This document shows, piece after piece, positions 23,522-30,832 of a DNA stretch of 45,009 bases. The notes under the pieces are model-generated. The model was given only the letters and a program-made list of their open reading frames with translations. It was not told the origin of the DNA and did no database searches. Origin of the DNA: JAKACU01 sp021821185 (GTDB lineage: Bacteria > Bacillota > Bacilli > Alicyclobacillales > SLC66). Numbering within the stretch: position 1 is the stretch's first letter; the number at the start of each line of letters is the position of its first letter. The position numbers and the translations under genes were made by a program. Location of the stretch: NCBI GenBank assembly GCA_027343965.1, contig DAHWJX010000101.1, forward strand, positions 1-45,009, in the 5' to 3' direction.

Positions 23522-24376
23522 CTAGTAACGCCCAGCTGAACCAAACAAGCGAATCTTAGCACGCACAGCTTCTTTGATCGCTTCACGGCCCGGACCAAGA
23601 TATTTCCTTGGATCATATACTTCTTTATTTTTATCAAAAATAGCACGAATCGTATCAGTGAAAGCAGACTGATTCTCTGTATTCACATTGATCTTCGACA
23701 CCCCAAGAGATATTGCTTTCGTGATATCCTCATCAGGAATGCCTGTCCCACCATGTAAAACCAAAGGAACGTCAACCAAGCTACGGACTTCTTTAAGACG
23801 GTCAAAAGCAAGTTCTGGTTTGCCGACGTAATGACCGTGCGCTGAGCCAATCGCAGGTGCCAAGGCATCTATACCCGTCAATTGGACAAATTCAACAGCT
23901 TCTTCCGGTTTGACAAGCGCTGCCTCTCTCGCATCCACACTAAGATCATCTTCAACACCGCCGATACGGCCGAGTTCACCTTCGACATGTACGCCGATGG
24001 CATGACAGGCTTCAACAACCTTTTTCGTCACAGCTACGTTCTCTTCGTAAGGATGATGAGAACCATCGATCATGATGGATGTAAAGCCATTTCTCAAGCA
24101 TTGCATCACCACGTCAAAACTGCTGCCATGATCAAGATGCAAAATGACAGGTACGCGCGACATACGCGCCGCCACTTGCGCGAGCGCCGCCGTATATTCC
24201 ATGCCCATATACTTAATGGCGCCTTCTGAAGCACCAAGGATCACAGGCGCTCCTTCTTCATTGGCTACTTCAACAATCGCCTGTGTAAATTCCAGGTTAT
24301 TGATATTGAATTGTCCCACAGCATAGCCTTTTTGCTGTGCGTCTTTAAGCACTTCCTTAAACGAACCGAAAGGCAA
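23522..24376 (-). CDS. fba: Class II fructose-1,6-bisphosphate aldolase
   Basis: Zinc-dependent aldolase of glycolysis and gluconeogenesis. The chosen TTG start at 24376 gives 284 residues and the N-terminus MPFGSFKEVLKDAQQKGYAVGQFN, matching B. subtilis FbaA in length and start. AAGGG lies just upstream; the in-frame ATG 14 codons earlier overlaps the promoter. Motifs: HLDHGSS with Asp82 and zinc His83, GSAHGHY, and LHGGTGIP. An extended -10 promoter sits at 24409-24417 and a terminator follows, so it can be transcribed alone. Confidence 0.95.
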   Translation of the reverse strand: MPFGSFKEVLKDAQQKGYAVGQFNINNLEFTQAIVEVANEEGAPVILGASEGAIKYMGMEYTAALAQVAARMSRVPVILHLDHGSSFDVVMQCLRNGFTSIMIDGSHHPYEENVAVTKKVVEACHAIGVHVEGELGRIGGVEDDLSVDAREAALVKPEEAVEFVQLTGIDALAPAIGSAHGHYVGKPELAFDRLKEVRSLVDVPLVLHGGTGIPDEDITKAISLGVSKINVNTENQSAFTDTIRAIFDKNKEVYDPRKYLGPGREAIKEAVRAKIRLFGSAGRY

Positions 24377-24408
24377 AATAATCCCTTCTCTCCAGAGAGT
24401 ATGTGAAT

Positions 24409-24417
24409 ATTGTATCA
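24409..24417 (-). promoter_or_regulatory. Extended -10 promoter of fba
   Basis: Minus strand TGATACAAT, with the TG element, 33 bases before the TTG start and 12 bases after the spo0F stop. No good -35 is seen. Confidence 0.5.
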
Positions 24418-24429
24418 CGAATGGACGGG

Positions 24430-24795
24430 TTATGCCGCACCGATCTCGCCGATCACGAAGCGTTTAATCTCATCGATGTCAAACGGTTTCGTAAAGTGAC
24501 CTATAGCTTGCAACGCGGCCGCTTCCTTAATCAAATCAAGCTCACCATATGCCGTCATCATAATCACTTTTAACTGTGTGTTGACTTTGCGAATGTTCGT
24601 CAAAATTTCAATGCCATCCATACCGGGAATTTTCATGTCAAGAAGGACCAGATCAAATTCGGTACCGCGTATAGCGTTTAGTGCTTCATGCCCATCTGCC
24701 GCTACCTGCACATGATATCCTTCACGTTCAAGGACTTCTTGTAACAAAATCCGTATACCAAACTGATCATCAACAACCAGGATGTTCTTTGCCAA
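24430..24795 (-). CDS. spo0F: Sporulation phosphorelay response regulator Spo0F
   Basis: A single-domain receiver of 121 residues that takes phosphate from sporulation kinases and passes it to Spo0B. Acid pocket Asp9/Asp10, phosphorylation site Asp53 in LLDMKIPGMDGIEIL, Thr81 and Lys103 are present. The segments DDQFGIRILL and KPFDIDEI are those that distinguish Spo0F from other receivers. TTG at 24795 is chosen (GGGGGTG upstream), giving MAKNILVVDD; the longer in-frame reading lacks similarity. It lies between pyrG and fba, as in B. subtilis. Confidence 0.94.
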   Translation of the reverse strand: MAKNILVVDDQFGIRILLQEVLEREGYHVQVAADGHEALNAIRGTEFDLVLLDMKIPGMDGIEILTNIRKVNTQLKVIMMTAYGELDLIKEAAALQAIGHFTKPFDIDEIKRFVIGEIGAA

Positions 24796-24836
24796 GAATA
24801 CGACACCCCCAGTATGGCGCATTGCGCCTCGTTTCC

Positions 24837-26429
24837 CTACTGTTTATGCGCTACAGCAGCTCCCACAAAATCACGAAATAACGGTTGCGGGCGATTAGGG
24901 CGTGACGTAAATTCCGGATGGAATTGCACGCCGACAAACCAGGTGTGATCTCTGATCTCAACCATTTCCACTAGTCTACCATCTGGCGATGTCCCACTCA
25001 CGATAAGCCCTGCAGCTTCCATCGCTTCTCGGTATACATTGTTAAACTCATAACGATGGCGGTGTCGTTCGGCAACTTCTTTCGTGCCATAAGCAGCAAA
25101 TGCCTTGGTGTCATCTTTCACCGCGCATAGATATTTGCCCAAACGCATCGTACCACCTTTATGTTCAATTGACTTTTGTTCTGGTAACAAGTCAATCACA
25201 GGATGCGATGTTAATCCGTTGATTTCAGAGGTATGTGCGTCTTTCCAACCCAGTACATGACGTGCATACTCGACGACGGCCATTTGCATGCCAAGACATA
25301 CGCCGAAAAATGGTATGTTATTCTCGCGAGCATACTGTATGGTGTAAATCTTTCCTTCGATACCGCGATCCCCAAATCCCCCAGGCACCAAAATCCCATC
25401 GGCATCACCTAGCAATTCTGAGACATTTTCTTTCGTTACGTCTTCAGAAGCGACCCACATGATGTCCACTTTAACACCATTAAAAACGCCAGCATGAAAT
25501 AAAGCTTCAGCCACACTAAGATAAGCATCATGCAACGCTACATATTTGCCGACTAAGGCGATTTTTACCGTACTTTTGAGGCCCTTGATCCGGGCGACCA
25601 TCGTGGACCATTCTTCCATATCAGCCTTGGGGCAGGTGAGTCCAAGATAACGTACAACATAATCGTCAAGACCTTGTTCTTGTAACATAAGCGGGAGATC
25701 GTAGAGCGTTTCTGCGTCGAGCGCTTCAATGACAGCATCTGTATCGCAAAACAGAGCAATTTTCTTTTTTACATCATCCGATAAAGGGACTTCGGTTCGG
25801 CATACGATAACTTGCGGATTGATTCCGATACTTCGTAATTGTGCGACACTATGTTGCGTAGGCTTTGTCTTGACTTCCCCACCGATGCGCATAAAAGGAA
25901 TAAGCGTCACATGAATATACATGACATTTTCGCGCCCCAAATCACTGCGCATCTGCCGAATCGCCTCTAAAAACGGCAAGCTCTCAATGTCACCGACTGT
26001 GCCGCCGATTTCCGTGATGACCACATCGACGTCAGCATGTCCCGCACGCATGACACTTTCTTTGATTTCGTTAGTGATATGAGGAATGACCTGTACTGTG
26101 CCACCCAAGTAGTCTCCACGGCGCTCTTTATTAATCACCGAATAATATACTCTGCCTGATGTCACGTTATTGTCTTGCGTCAGATTTATGTCAATAAATC
26201 GCTCATAGTGACCAAGATCAAGATCGGTTTCTGCGCCGTCTTCTGTTACATAAACCTCACCATGCTGGTATGGACTCATCGTTCCTGGATCCACATTGAT
26301 GTACGGATCGAACTTTTGAATCGTAACAGAAAGCCCGCGATTCTTCAAAAGTCGACCAAGCGATGCGGCTGTAATCCCTTTGCCAAGCCCGGAGACAACG
26401 CCACCTGTCACAAAAATGTACTTAGTCAT
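24837..26429 (-). CDS. pyrG: CTP synthase
   Basis: Aminates UTP to CTP using glutamine and ATP. It has 530 residues, the usual length. The N-terminal synthetase domain starts KYIFVTGGVVSGLGKGI; the C-terminal class I glutamine amidotransferase has GVCLGMQ with the nucleophilic Cys and a final VQFHPE with His and Glu. ATG at 26429 follows AGGAGGTTG at a somewhat long spacing. Its own promoter and a hairpin with a T-rich tail in the leader suggest control by attenuation, as is known by a different detail in B. subtilis. Confidence 0.97.
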   Translation of the reverse strand: MTKYIFVTGGVVSGLGKGITAASLGRLLKNRGLSVTIQKFDPYINVDPGTMSPYQHGEVYVTEDGAETDLDLGHYERFIDINLTQDNNVTSGRVYYSVINKERRGDYLGGTVQVIPHITNEIKESVMRAGHADVDVVITEIGGTVGDIESLPFLEAIRQMRSDLGRENVMYIHVTLIPFMRIGGEVKTKPTQHSVAQLRSIGINPQVIVCRTEVPLSDDVKKKIALFCDTDAVIEALDAETLYDLPLMLQEQGLDDYVVRYLGLTCPKADMEEWSTMVARIKGLKSTVKIALVGKYVALHDAYLSVAEALFHAGVFNGVKVDIMWVASEDVTKENVSELLGDADGILVPGGFGDRGIEGKIYTIQYARENNIPFFGVCLGMQMAVVEYARHVLGWKDAHTSEINGLTSHPVIDLLPEQKSIEHKGGTMRLGKYLCAVKDDTKAFAAYGTKEVAERHRHRYEFNNVYREAMEAAGLIVSGTSPDGRLVEMVEIRDHTWFVGVQFHPEFTSRPNRPQPLFRDFVGAAVAHKQ

Positions 26430-26465
26430 TACTTGTTACAACCTCCTAGCCTGCTTCACCACAAA

Positions 26466-26493
26466 ATAAACGTCCTGGCCAACGCCAGAACGT
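26466..26493 (-). promoter_or_regulatory. Terminator-like hairpin in the pyrG leader (possible attenuator)
   Basis: Minus strand ACGTTCTGGC (26493-26484), a 4-base loop, and GCCAGGACGT (26479-26470): a 10-base stem with one G-U pair. TTTATTTTG follows directly. It lies between the pyrG promoter and its start codon, so it could end transcription early. Confidence 0.6.
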
Positions 26494-26526
26494 GCATAGC
26501 TTTATCCGATATACTTTAACTTGCTT

Positions 26527-26556
26527 ATAGTACCGAGAGAGCACATCTATTGTCAA
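26527..26556 (-). promoter_or_regulatory. Sigma-A-type promoter of pyrG
   Basis: Minus strand TTGACA (26556-26551), an 18-base spacer, and TACTAT (26532-26527). The predicted start near 26520 gives a leader of about 90 bases. The initial transcribed bases are not the GGGC-type start of B. subtilis pyrG. Confidence 0.8.
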
Positions 26557-26557
26557 G

Positions 26558-26579
26558 GAAAAGGGGCAATACGCCCCCT
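26558..26579 (-). terminator. Intrinsic terminator after rpoE
   Basis: Minus strand GGGGC-loop-GCCCC then TTTTCC, 10 bases after the rpoE stop and just upstream of the pyrG -35. Confidence 0.75.
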
Positions 26580-26589
26580 GGCATACTAA

Positions 26590-27117
26590 TCAAAAATCTT
26601 CTTCCTCTTCTTCATCTTCTACGTCGAGATCATCTTCCTCAACATCAGCGTCTTCTTCAGTAAATCCATTTTCCTCGAGAACTTCTTCGTCCTCAACAAA
26701 CGCCGACTCATCATCTTCGCCAAAACCAAACGGCGGCTCTTCCACAAGATCCTCTTCTTCTAATTCAACAACATCCACATCATCATCGTCATCATCGTAG
26801 TCCAACTCTTTACGCATGAACTTCTTACCGGCTCCGCGCTCCGTCGTCTTTTCCATAGGATACCAACGTCTAAGACCCCAGACGTTATCGCCGATGCAAA
26901 GAAATCGTCCGTCGATATTCACTTCCGTGTAGAGTCGAGCGATCGCATCATCAGCCTCTTCTTGACTCATCTTGCGTAAACCTGCAATTCTTCCCATAAG
27001 GTCACGATAATAAATAGGTTCGTTTGTCTCGCTAAGCAATTCATGCGCCAATTCTACTAAAGGCGTTTCTCGCAACGTATCCAATGGGCGACTCTCTAGC
27101 TTATGCTCGCCAGCCAT
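26590..27117 (-). CDS. rpoE: RNA polymerase delta subunit
   Basis: Gram-positive-specific RNA polymerase subunit that increases specificity and recycling. It has 175 residues. The folded N-terminal HARE-type domain (about 12-90) contains ELAHELLSETNEPIYYRDL and VNIDGRFLCIGDNVWGLRRWYP. From about residue 107 to the end it is an almost pure Asp/Glu tail, the hallmark of delta. ATG at 27117 follows GGGAGTG; the frame is open upstream but lacks similarity. It sits upstream of pyrG as in B. subtilis. Confidence 0.96.
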   Translation of the reverse strand: MAGEHKLESRPLDTLRETPLVELAHELLSETNEPIYYRDLMGRIAGLRKMSQEEADDAIARLYTEVNIDGRFLCIGDNVWGLRRWYPMEKTTERGAGKKFMRKELDYDDDDDDVDVVELEEEDLVEEPPFGFGEDDESAFVEDEEVLEENGFTEEDADVEEDDLDVEDEEEEEDF

Positions 27118-27132
27118 ACACACACTCCCATA

Positions 27133-27162
27133 AAAATATTGTCTGTTGGTATTAAAACACAA
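27133..27162 (-). promoter_or_regulatory. Possible promoter of rpoE
   Basis: Minus strand TTGTGT (27162-27157), an 18-base spacer, TATTTT (27138-27133), in the 65-base gap after fadF. It is a weak match to sigma-A. Confidence 0.35.
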
Positions 27163-27182
27163 CCAGCCTAGTTCGGCAAACA

Positions 27183-29060
27183 TCAAACTGCCATGAGTAA
27201 AAGTTCTGCCACATCCAGTGTCTCTACCTGTTCTTCGACATTTTTTTGCTTCGTCCCATCAATAAGCATCGTCATGCAATAGGGGCAAGCCGTGGCAATA
27301 ACCGAAGCACCCGTTTCAAGAACTTGTTCTGTACGCATGATGTTAATGCGTTTCTTGCCTGTCTCCTCCTTAAACATCAAACCACCGCCCGCACCACAGC
27401 ACAAACTGTTGTCGTGGTTTTGTTTCATCTCGACCAGTTCAAGACCCGGAATACTTTCTAGGACACGTCGCGGTGCATCATAGATTCCATTGTAACGGCC
27501 AAGATAGCATGAATCATGGTACGTAATTTTTTTCTCGATACGATGTTGCGGCGTGATTTTACCTTTTGCAAGCAACATGGCTAAAAACTCCGTGTGATGA
27601 ATAACTTCACAAGAAAACCCAAAATCAACGTACTCCTTTTTAAACGCATTGTAGGCATGGGGGTCTGTCGTAATAATCTTTGTAACCCCATAAGATGTCA
27701 TTAAGTTGATGTTACGGGACGCTAGCTCTTGGTACAAAAACTCATTGCCAAGTCGTCGCGCCGAATCACCGTCACTCTCCTCTTCTTCGCCAAAAATCGC
27801 AAAATTCACACCTGCTCGTTGCAATAATTGAACAAAAGCACGTGCAATCTTCTGATTTCTCGGGTCAAACGACGCAGCTGATCCTACATAATATAGATAG
27901 TCGACCTGTCCTTCGGTTTCTTTCATCGTAGGTACAGCAAGATCCTTTGCCCAATCACCGCGCATTCTTTTGGGCCTGCCCCATTCATTGGATTGGCGTT
28001 CTAGATTCGCAAAGGTGCGATTGACTTCCGCTGGCGCATTCCCTTCGGTCAACACAAAGTTCCTGCGCAAATCAACGATCAAACTCACATGTTCATTGGC
28101 TACGGGGCAGACTTGCTCACATGCGCGACATGTCGTGCAGGCCCAAATTTCATCCTCGCTATAAACAGAATTCATGAGGCTCGTTGCTGCAAAGCCTTCC
28201 GTTCCTGCCTCCAATTGCAGCAGACTCGGTCCAACATGTACAAGATTATCTTTCATCTTAAGGATCAAATATTTTGGCGATAACGCTTTGCCAGTAAGTT
28301 GTGCTGGACAGCTGACATGGCAACGCCCACACTCGGTGCACGCATAACCATCGAGTAATTGCTTCCACGTAAGATCAGTAATATGTCCTGCACCAAATTG
28401 TTCTATCGTCTCATCGGACAGATCAAGTTTCTTCAATTTACCGACAGGTTCTAAAGATTGAAAATACCAATTTAAAACCGCAGCGATCATGTGCAAGTGT
28501 TTGGATCGCGGAATATAAACGAGAAAACCTAAGATAGCCAGGGTATGCGCCCAAAATAGCACTTCGCCAAACGCACCTGTGACAATGCCTTTCAAAAGAA
28601 TTGTCACTACAATCACCGCGATGAGCAATAAAATAAATCCGGCTTCTAAGGTGGGTTCGAGTCGAGCTGGTCGAACGATGTACCGTCTGACCAAAGCTAC
28701 AATGACGGCAAGGAGCACGAGAACAGCAAACCATTGTTGTACGAAAACAAACCAAGATGCTGTGAATCCCGGTATGTGTGCGCCAAAAACACCCGAAGAA
28801 AAATAGTCCAATTCACCAAATCCCAATAAAATAAAACCCCAAAAGATAAAAAAATGACCAATACCTGCAGGTTGCGCTAACACCTTACGTTGACCAAACA
28901 CATTTTTCAAGACACCGTAGAGGCGCTTCCCTACCTGGTCGAAACGGTCCTCCGCTTTGCCTAGACGAAGATAATGATAACGCTCTATAATTCCCATCGT
29001 AAACGCATACAAAGCGGCAACTGCCAAGACCACAAATGCAATGACGCGCAACCAAAGCAT
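27183..29060 (-). CDS. fadF: FadF-type membrane iron-sulfur reductase (heterodisulfide reductase-like)
   Basis: A 625-residue membrane protein. The N-terminal third has about six helices like a cytochrome b / NarI-type domain. Two 4Fe-4S ferredoxin motifs follow: CTECGRCHVSCP (about 241-252) and CTTCRACEQVCP (about 308-319). The rest is the Cys-rich heterodisulfide-reductase part with SLCCGAGGG and ATACPYC near the end. It likely passes electrons from acyl-CoA dehydrogenases to the quinone pool, as proposed for B. subtilis FadF, also found next to rpoE. ATG at 29060 lies 8 bases after GGGAG. A FadR-like palindrome covers its promoter. Confidence 0.88.
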   Translation of the reverse strand: MLWLRVIAFVVLAVAALYAFTMGIIERYHYLRLGKAEDRFDQVGKRLYGVLKNVFGQRKVLAQPAGIGHFFIFWGFILLGFGELDYFSSGVFGAHIPGFTASWFVFVQQWFAVLVLLAVIVALVRRYIVRPARLEPTLEAGFILLLIAVIVVTILLKGIVTGAFGEVLFWAHTLAILGFLVYIPRSKHLHMIAAVLNWYFQSLEPVGKLKKLDLSDETIEQFGAGHITDLTWKQLLDGYACTECGRCHVSCPAQLTGKALSPKYLILKMKDNLVHVGPSLLQLEAGTEGFAATSLMNSVYSEDEIWACTTCRACEQVCPVANEHVSLIVDLRRNFVLTEGNAPAEVNRTFANLERQSNEWGRPKRMRGDWAKDLAVPTMKETEGQVDYLYYVGSAASFDPRNQKIARAFVQLLQRAGVNFAIFGEEEESDGDSARRLGNEFLYQELASRNINLMTSYGVTKIITTDPHAYNAFKKEYVDFGFSCEVIHHTEFLAMLLAKGKITPQHRIEKKITYHDSCYLGRYNGIYDAPRRVLESIPGLELVEMKQNHDNSLCCGAGGGLMFKEETGKKRINIMRTEQVLETGASVIATACPYCMTMLIDGTKQKNVEEQVETLDVAELLLMAV

Positions 29061-29101
29061 AGCCATCACTCCCGACCGTTTCTCCTGATATCCCCTTCCT
29101 C

Positions 29102-29130
29102 AGTATAGCTAATAGATGAGTGAATGTACA
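29102..29130 (-). promoter_or_regulatory. fadF promoter overlapped by operator
   Basis: Minus strand -10 TATACT (29107-29102), a 17-base spacer, and -35 TGTACA (29130-29125), which matches TTGACA at four positions. The -35 lies at the centre of the palindrome at 29121-29134, so a bound repressor would block polymerase. Confidence 0.55.
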
Positions 29131-29134
29131 TTCA
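29121..29134. promoter_or_regulatory. FadR-like operator palindrome
   Basis: Perfect 14-base palindrome TGAATGTACATTCA. Its half-site TGAATG is the half-site of the TetR-family FadR box that represses fatty-acid degradation genes in B. subtilis. The adjacent gene is a fadF homologue, which fits. Which regulator binds here is inference. Confidence 0.65.
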
Positions 29135-29146
29135 TTTATAGGGGAA

Positions 29147-29184
29147 ATAAAAAGACTGCCGAGCAAAAACTCGACAGCCCTTTT
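29147..29184 (-). terminator. Strong intrinsic terminator of the ywfO / ncRNA transcript
   Basis: Minus strand stem GGCTGTCGAG/CTCGGCAGTC with G-T pairs, loop TTTTTG, then TTTTTATTT. The complement also ends in TTTT, so it may work both ways. It lies 220 bases after the ywfO stop. Confidence 0.8.
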
Positions 29185-29404
29185 GAACCCTGAGGTTCCT
29201 GACGATGGAACGTTTGACACTGCCAAGAAGTCACCTACAAGACGTGGTAAATAACCGAAGTGTCTTTAGCACATCCCTCCAACTTCCCAAGAAGTGGATT
29301 GACTATCTTACGTTATCTTACCTCGGAGAGCTCCGTTCCGTTTTCCAACGCAACCACACCCTCTCTTCCACCGTCATCAATCAGTATGGCCAAGTTGCTG
29401 ATCA
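29185..29404 (-). ncRNA. Candidate structured non-coding RNA or long 3' UTR
   Basis: The 344-base gap between fadF and ywfO holds no gene. Its part nearest ywfO (220 bases, minus strand) has nested pairings. GGAACG (29339-29334) pairs with CGTTCC (29212-29207). Inside are ACTTC/GAAGT (29295-29282) and GACACT/AGTGTC (29264-29259 with 29221-29216); a GAACC/GGTTC hairpin (29198-29185) precedes the terminator. A TATAAT overlaps the ywfO stop at 29405-29410, so independent transcription is possible. It is not a T-box (no GGTGGNACC). Identity is unknown; a 6S-like RNA is one idea only. Confidence 0.35.
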
Positions 29405-30703
29405 TTATACATCGACATTCCACTCTGCTGGACACATCATTCTTTTTACGCTCACATGGCGGTTACGCACGGCTTCCACCACGAAAGATTCTTTTGATAA
29501 ATCATGAGCCCTGCCTGCATCATCAAATAAAAAGACATTTTGCGATGGCGTCGGCAAGATAGGATCCCCTGATTTTTGCCTCGGTGCTGTAATATAATCA
29601 TCCTTGTATGCATTGCTATCCGCCCGATCATGAATCACATAATATTCCGGTGCGACACCTTTTTGCCTTGCTATCGACAATAACGTCGAGCGAACGGACA
29701 GTGCATGATCATCATCCTTCAAATCAATCGCCTGAAACAATCGGCGATGCAACAGCCTAGCCGACAGATCACGTAACACAGGATCGGGATGATCCTCCCA
29801 TAAATGCATCGCCGTCCACAAGATACCATCGTCAAGCTTTAGATAATCTTGAATCGCCTGCGGATCACTTGTTCGTAATGACCCCTCTAAAAGGCGTTGC
29901 AAAGAAGGCAACATTTGTTCATAGGCTTGTACTTCTTTAGCGCGAGCCAGCAACTTTTCGACAAGTACTTCAGCCGCGCGTGTCATGCGATGAAAATAAA
30001 CATGAAGGTACATATAGTAACGGCTCATCACATAATCTTCAGCGATGCTTTTCCCTTTGAACAGATCAAGTCCCACCTCAGGTTCTCCATCGACTTCACC
30101 CAGACGCATCACATGCAGTAACCACTCAACATCAAAAGACCCATACCCCGCTCCTGTCATCAGGGCATCACGAAGCAGATAATCCGTACGATCCATATCA
30201 AGTTGACTCGATAAAAGTTTGACGATGGCACGTGATGGCGCAAAAGTGCGATCGATGACTTGTGCTACTTGTTCAGCGAAACCGGATTCATAACCTTCAA
30301 GGACTTGATAAATCTCCGTTTGCGGCGATCTGATTAAAGTCGTCGTCCATTTTTCATGCCGTTCATGCGTCACTGACTCAAGTGCATGAGAAAACGGCCC
30401 GTGACCCACATCGTGCAACAATGCCGAAGCGATCGCTAGCAATCGATACTCCTTTACCCCTGTTTGAAACATGGCGTCCACATCGCGCAAAGGATCATCC
30501 AGGAATCGCTGCATCAAATGAGCCACACCGAGCGAATGGACAAAACGTGAGTGTTCCGCCCCAGGATAAGCGATATTGCTCAATCCCAATTGACGAATGC
30601 GGCGCAAACGCTGAACCTCTTTCGTGTTGATCAGATCGAGAATCAGACGGTCCTGATCACGAAAGGCGATGAGATTATGCACAGGATCACGAAAACTCTT
30701 CAC
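29405..30703 (-). CDS. ywfO: HD-domain phosphohydrolase (YwfO/SAMHD1-like)
   Basis: A 432-residue metal-dependent HD protein, the same length as B. subtilis YwfO. Metal residues: His56 in SRFVHSLG, His97-Asp98 in ALLHDVGH, and Asp169/Asp171 in LDMDRTDYLLRD. The MKSFRDPVHNLIAF start and TFAPSRAIVKLLSSQLDMDRTD are typical of this group, which includes dNTP triphosphohydrolases. GTG at 30703 is chosen with GGGGAA six bases upstream; 50 further in-frame codons upstream read through the intergenic inverted repeat and have no similarity. Confidence 0.88.
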   Translation of the reverse strand: MKSFRDPVHNLIAFRDQDRLILDLINTKEVQRLRRIRQLGLSNIAYPGAEHSRFVHSLGVAHLMQRFLDDPLRDVDAMFQTGVKEYRLLAIASALLHDVGHGPFSHALESVTHERHEKWTTTLIRSPQTEIYQVLEGYESGFAEQVAQVIDRTFAPSRAIVKLLSSQLDMDRTDYLLRDALMTGAGYGSFDVEWLLHVMRLGEVDGEPEVGLDLFKGKSIAEDYVMSRYYMYLHVYFHRMTRAAEVLVEKLLARAKEVQAYEQMLPSLQRLLEGSLRTSDPQAIQDYLKLDDGILWTAMHLWEDHPDPVLRDLSARLLHRRLFQAIDLKDDDHALSVRSTLLSIARQKGVAPEYYVIHDRADSNAYKDDYITAPRQKSGDPILPTPSQNVFLFDDAGRAHDLSKESFVVEAVRNRHVSVKRMMCPAEWNVDV

Positions 30704-30723
30704 GCATAGTTCCCCGTCCTTTA

Positions 30724-30746
30724 TGGTAGATTCTCTCACTCTACCA
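30724..30746. repeat. Inverted repeat between ywfO and the EcsC-family gene
   Basis: TGGTAGA (30724-30730), 9 bases, TCTACCA (30740-30746): perfect 7-base half-sites in the 129-base divergent gap. The arrangement suits a dimeric regulator controlling one or both genes. No regulator gene is adjacent. Confidence 0.5.
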
Positions 30747-30832
30747 ATATGCGACAACAGGAGCAAGCAGGAACCGGCGTAACCGACACCGAAATAGTAT
30801 ACAGAAATCATGTGATAGGGAGGGAAATGTCC

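Noticed and set aside
26430..26526. B. subtilis-type CTP-dependent GGGC initiation at pyrG
   Set aside because: The bases near the predicted start are not a G-run, so only the hairpin part of the mechanism can be supported.
27600..27900. Missing CCG motif in the first reductase repeat of FadF
   Set aside because: The first repeat shows no CCG, but I am not sure FadF proteins normally have it there, so I do not call it an anomaly.
29185..29404. T-box or other known riboswitch in the ywfO-fadF gap
   Set aside because: No T-box core (GGTGGNACC) and no recognisable SAM, purine, lysine or cobalamin core; the following transcript ends in the terminator before fadF.
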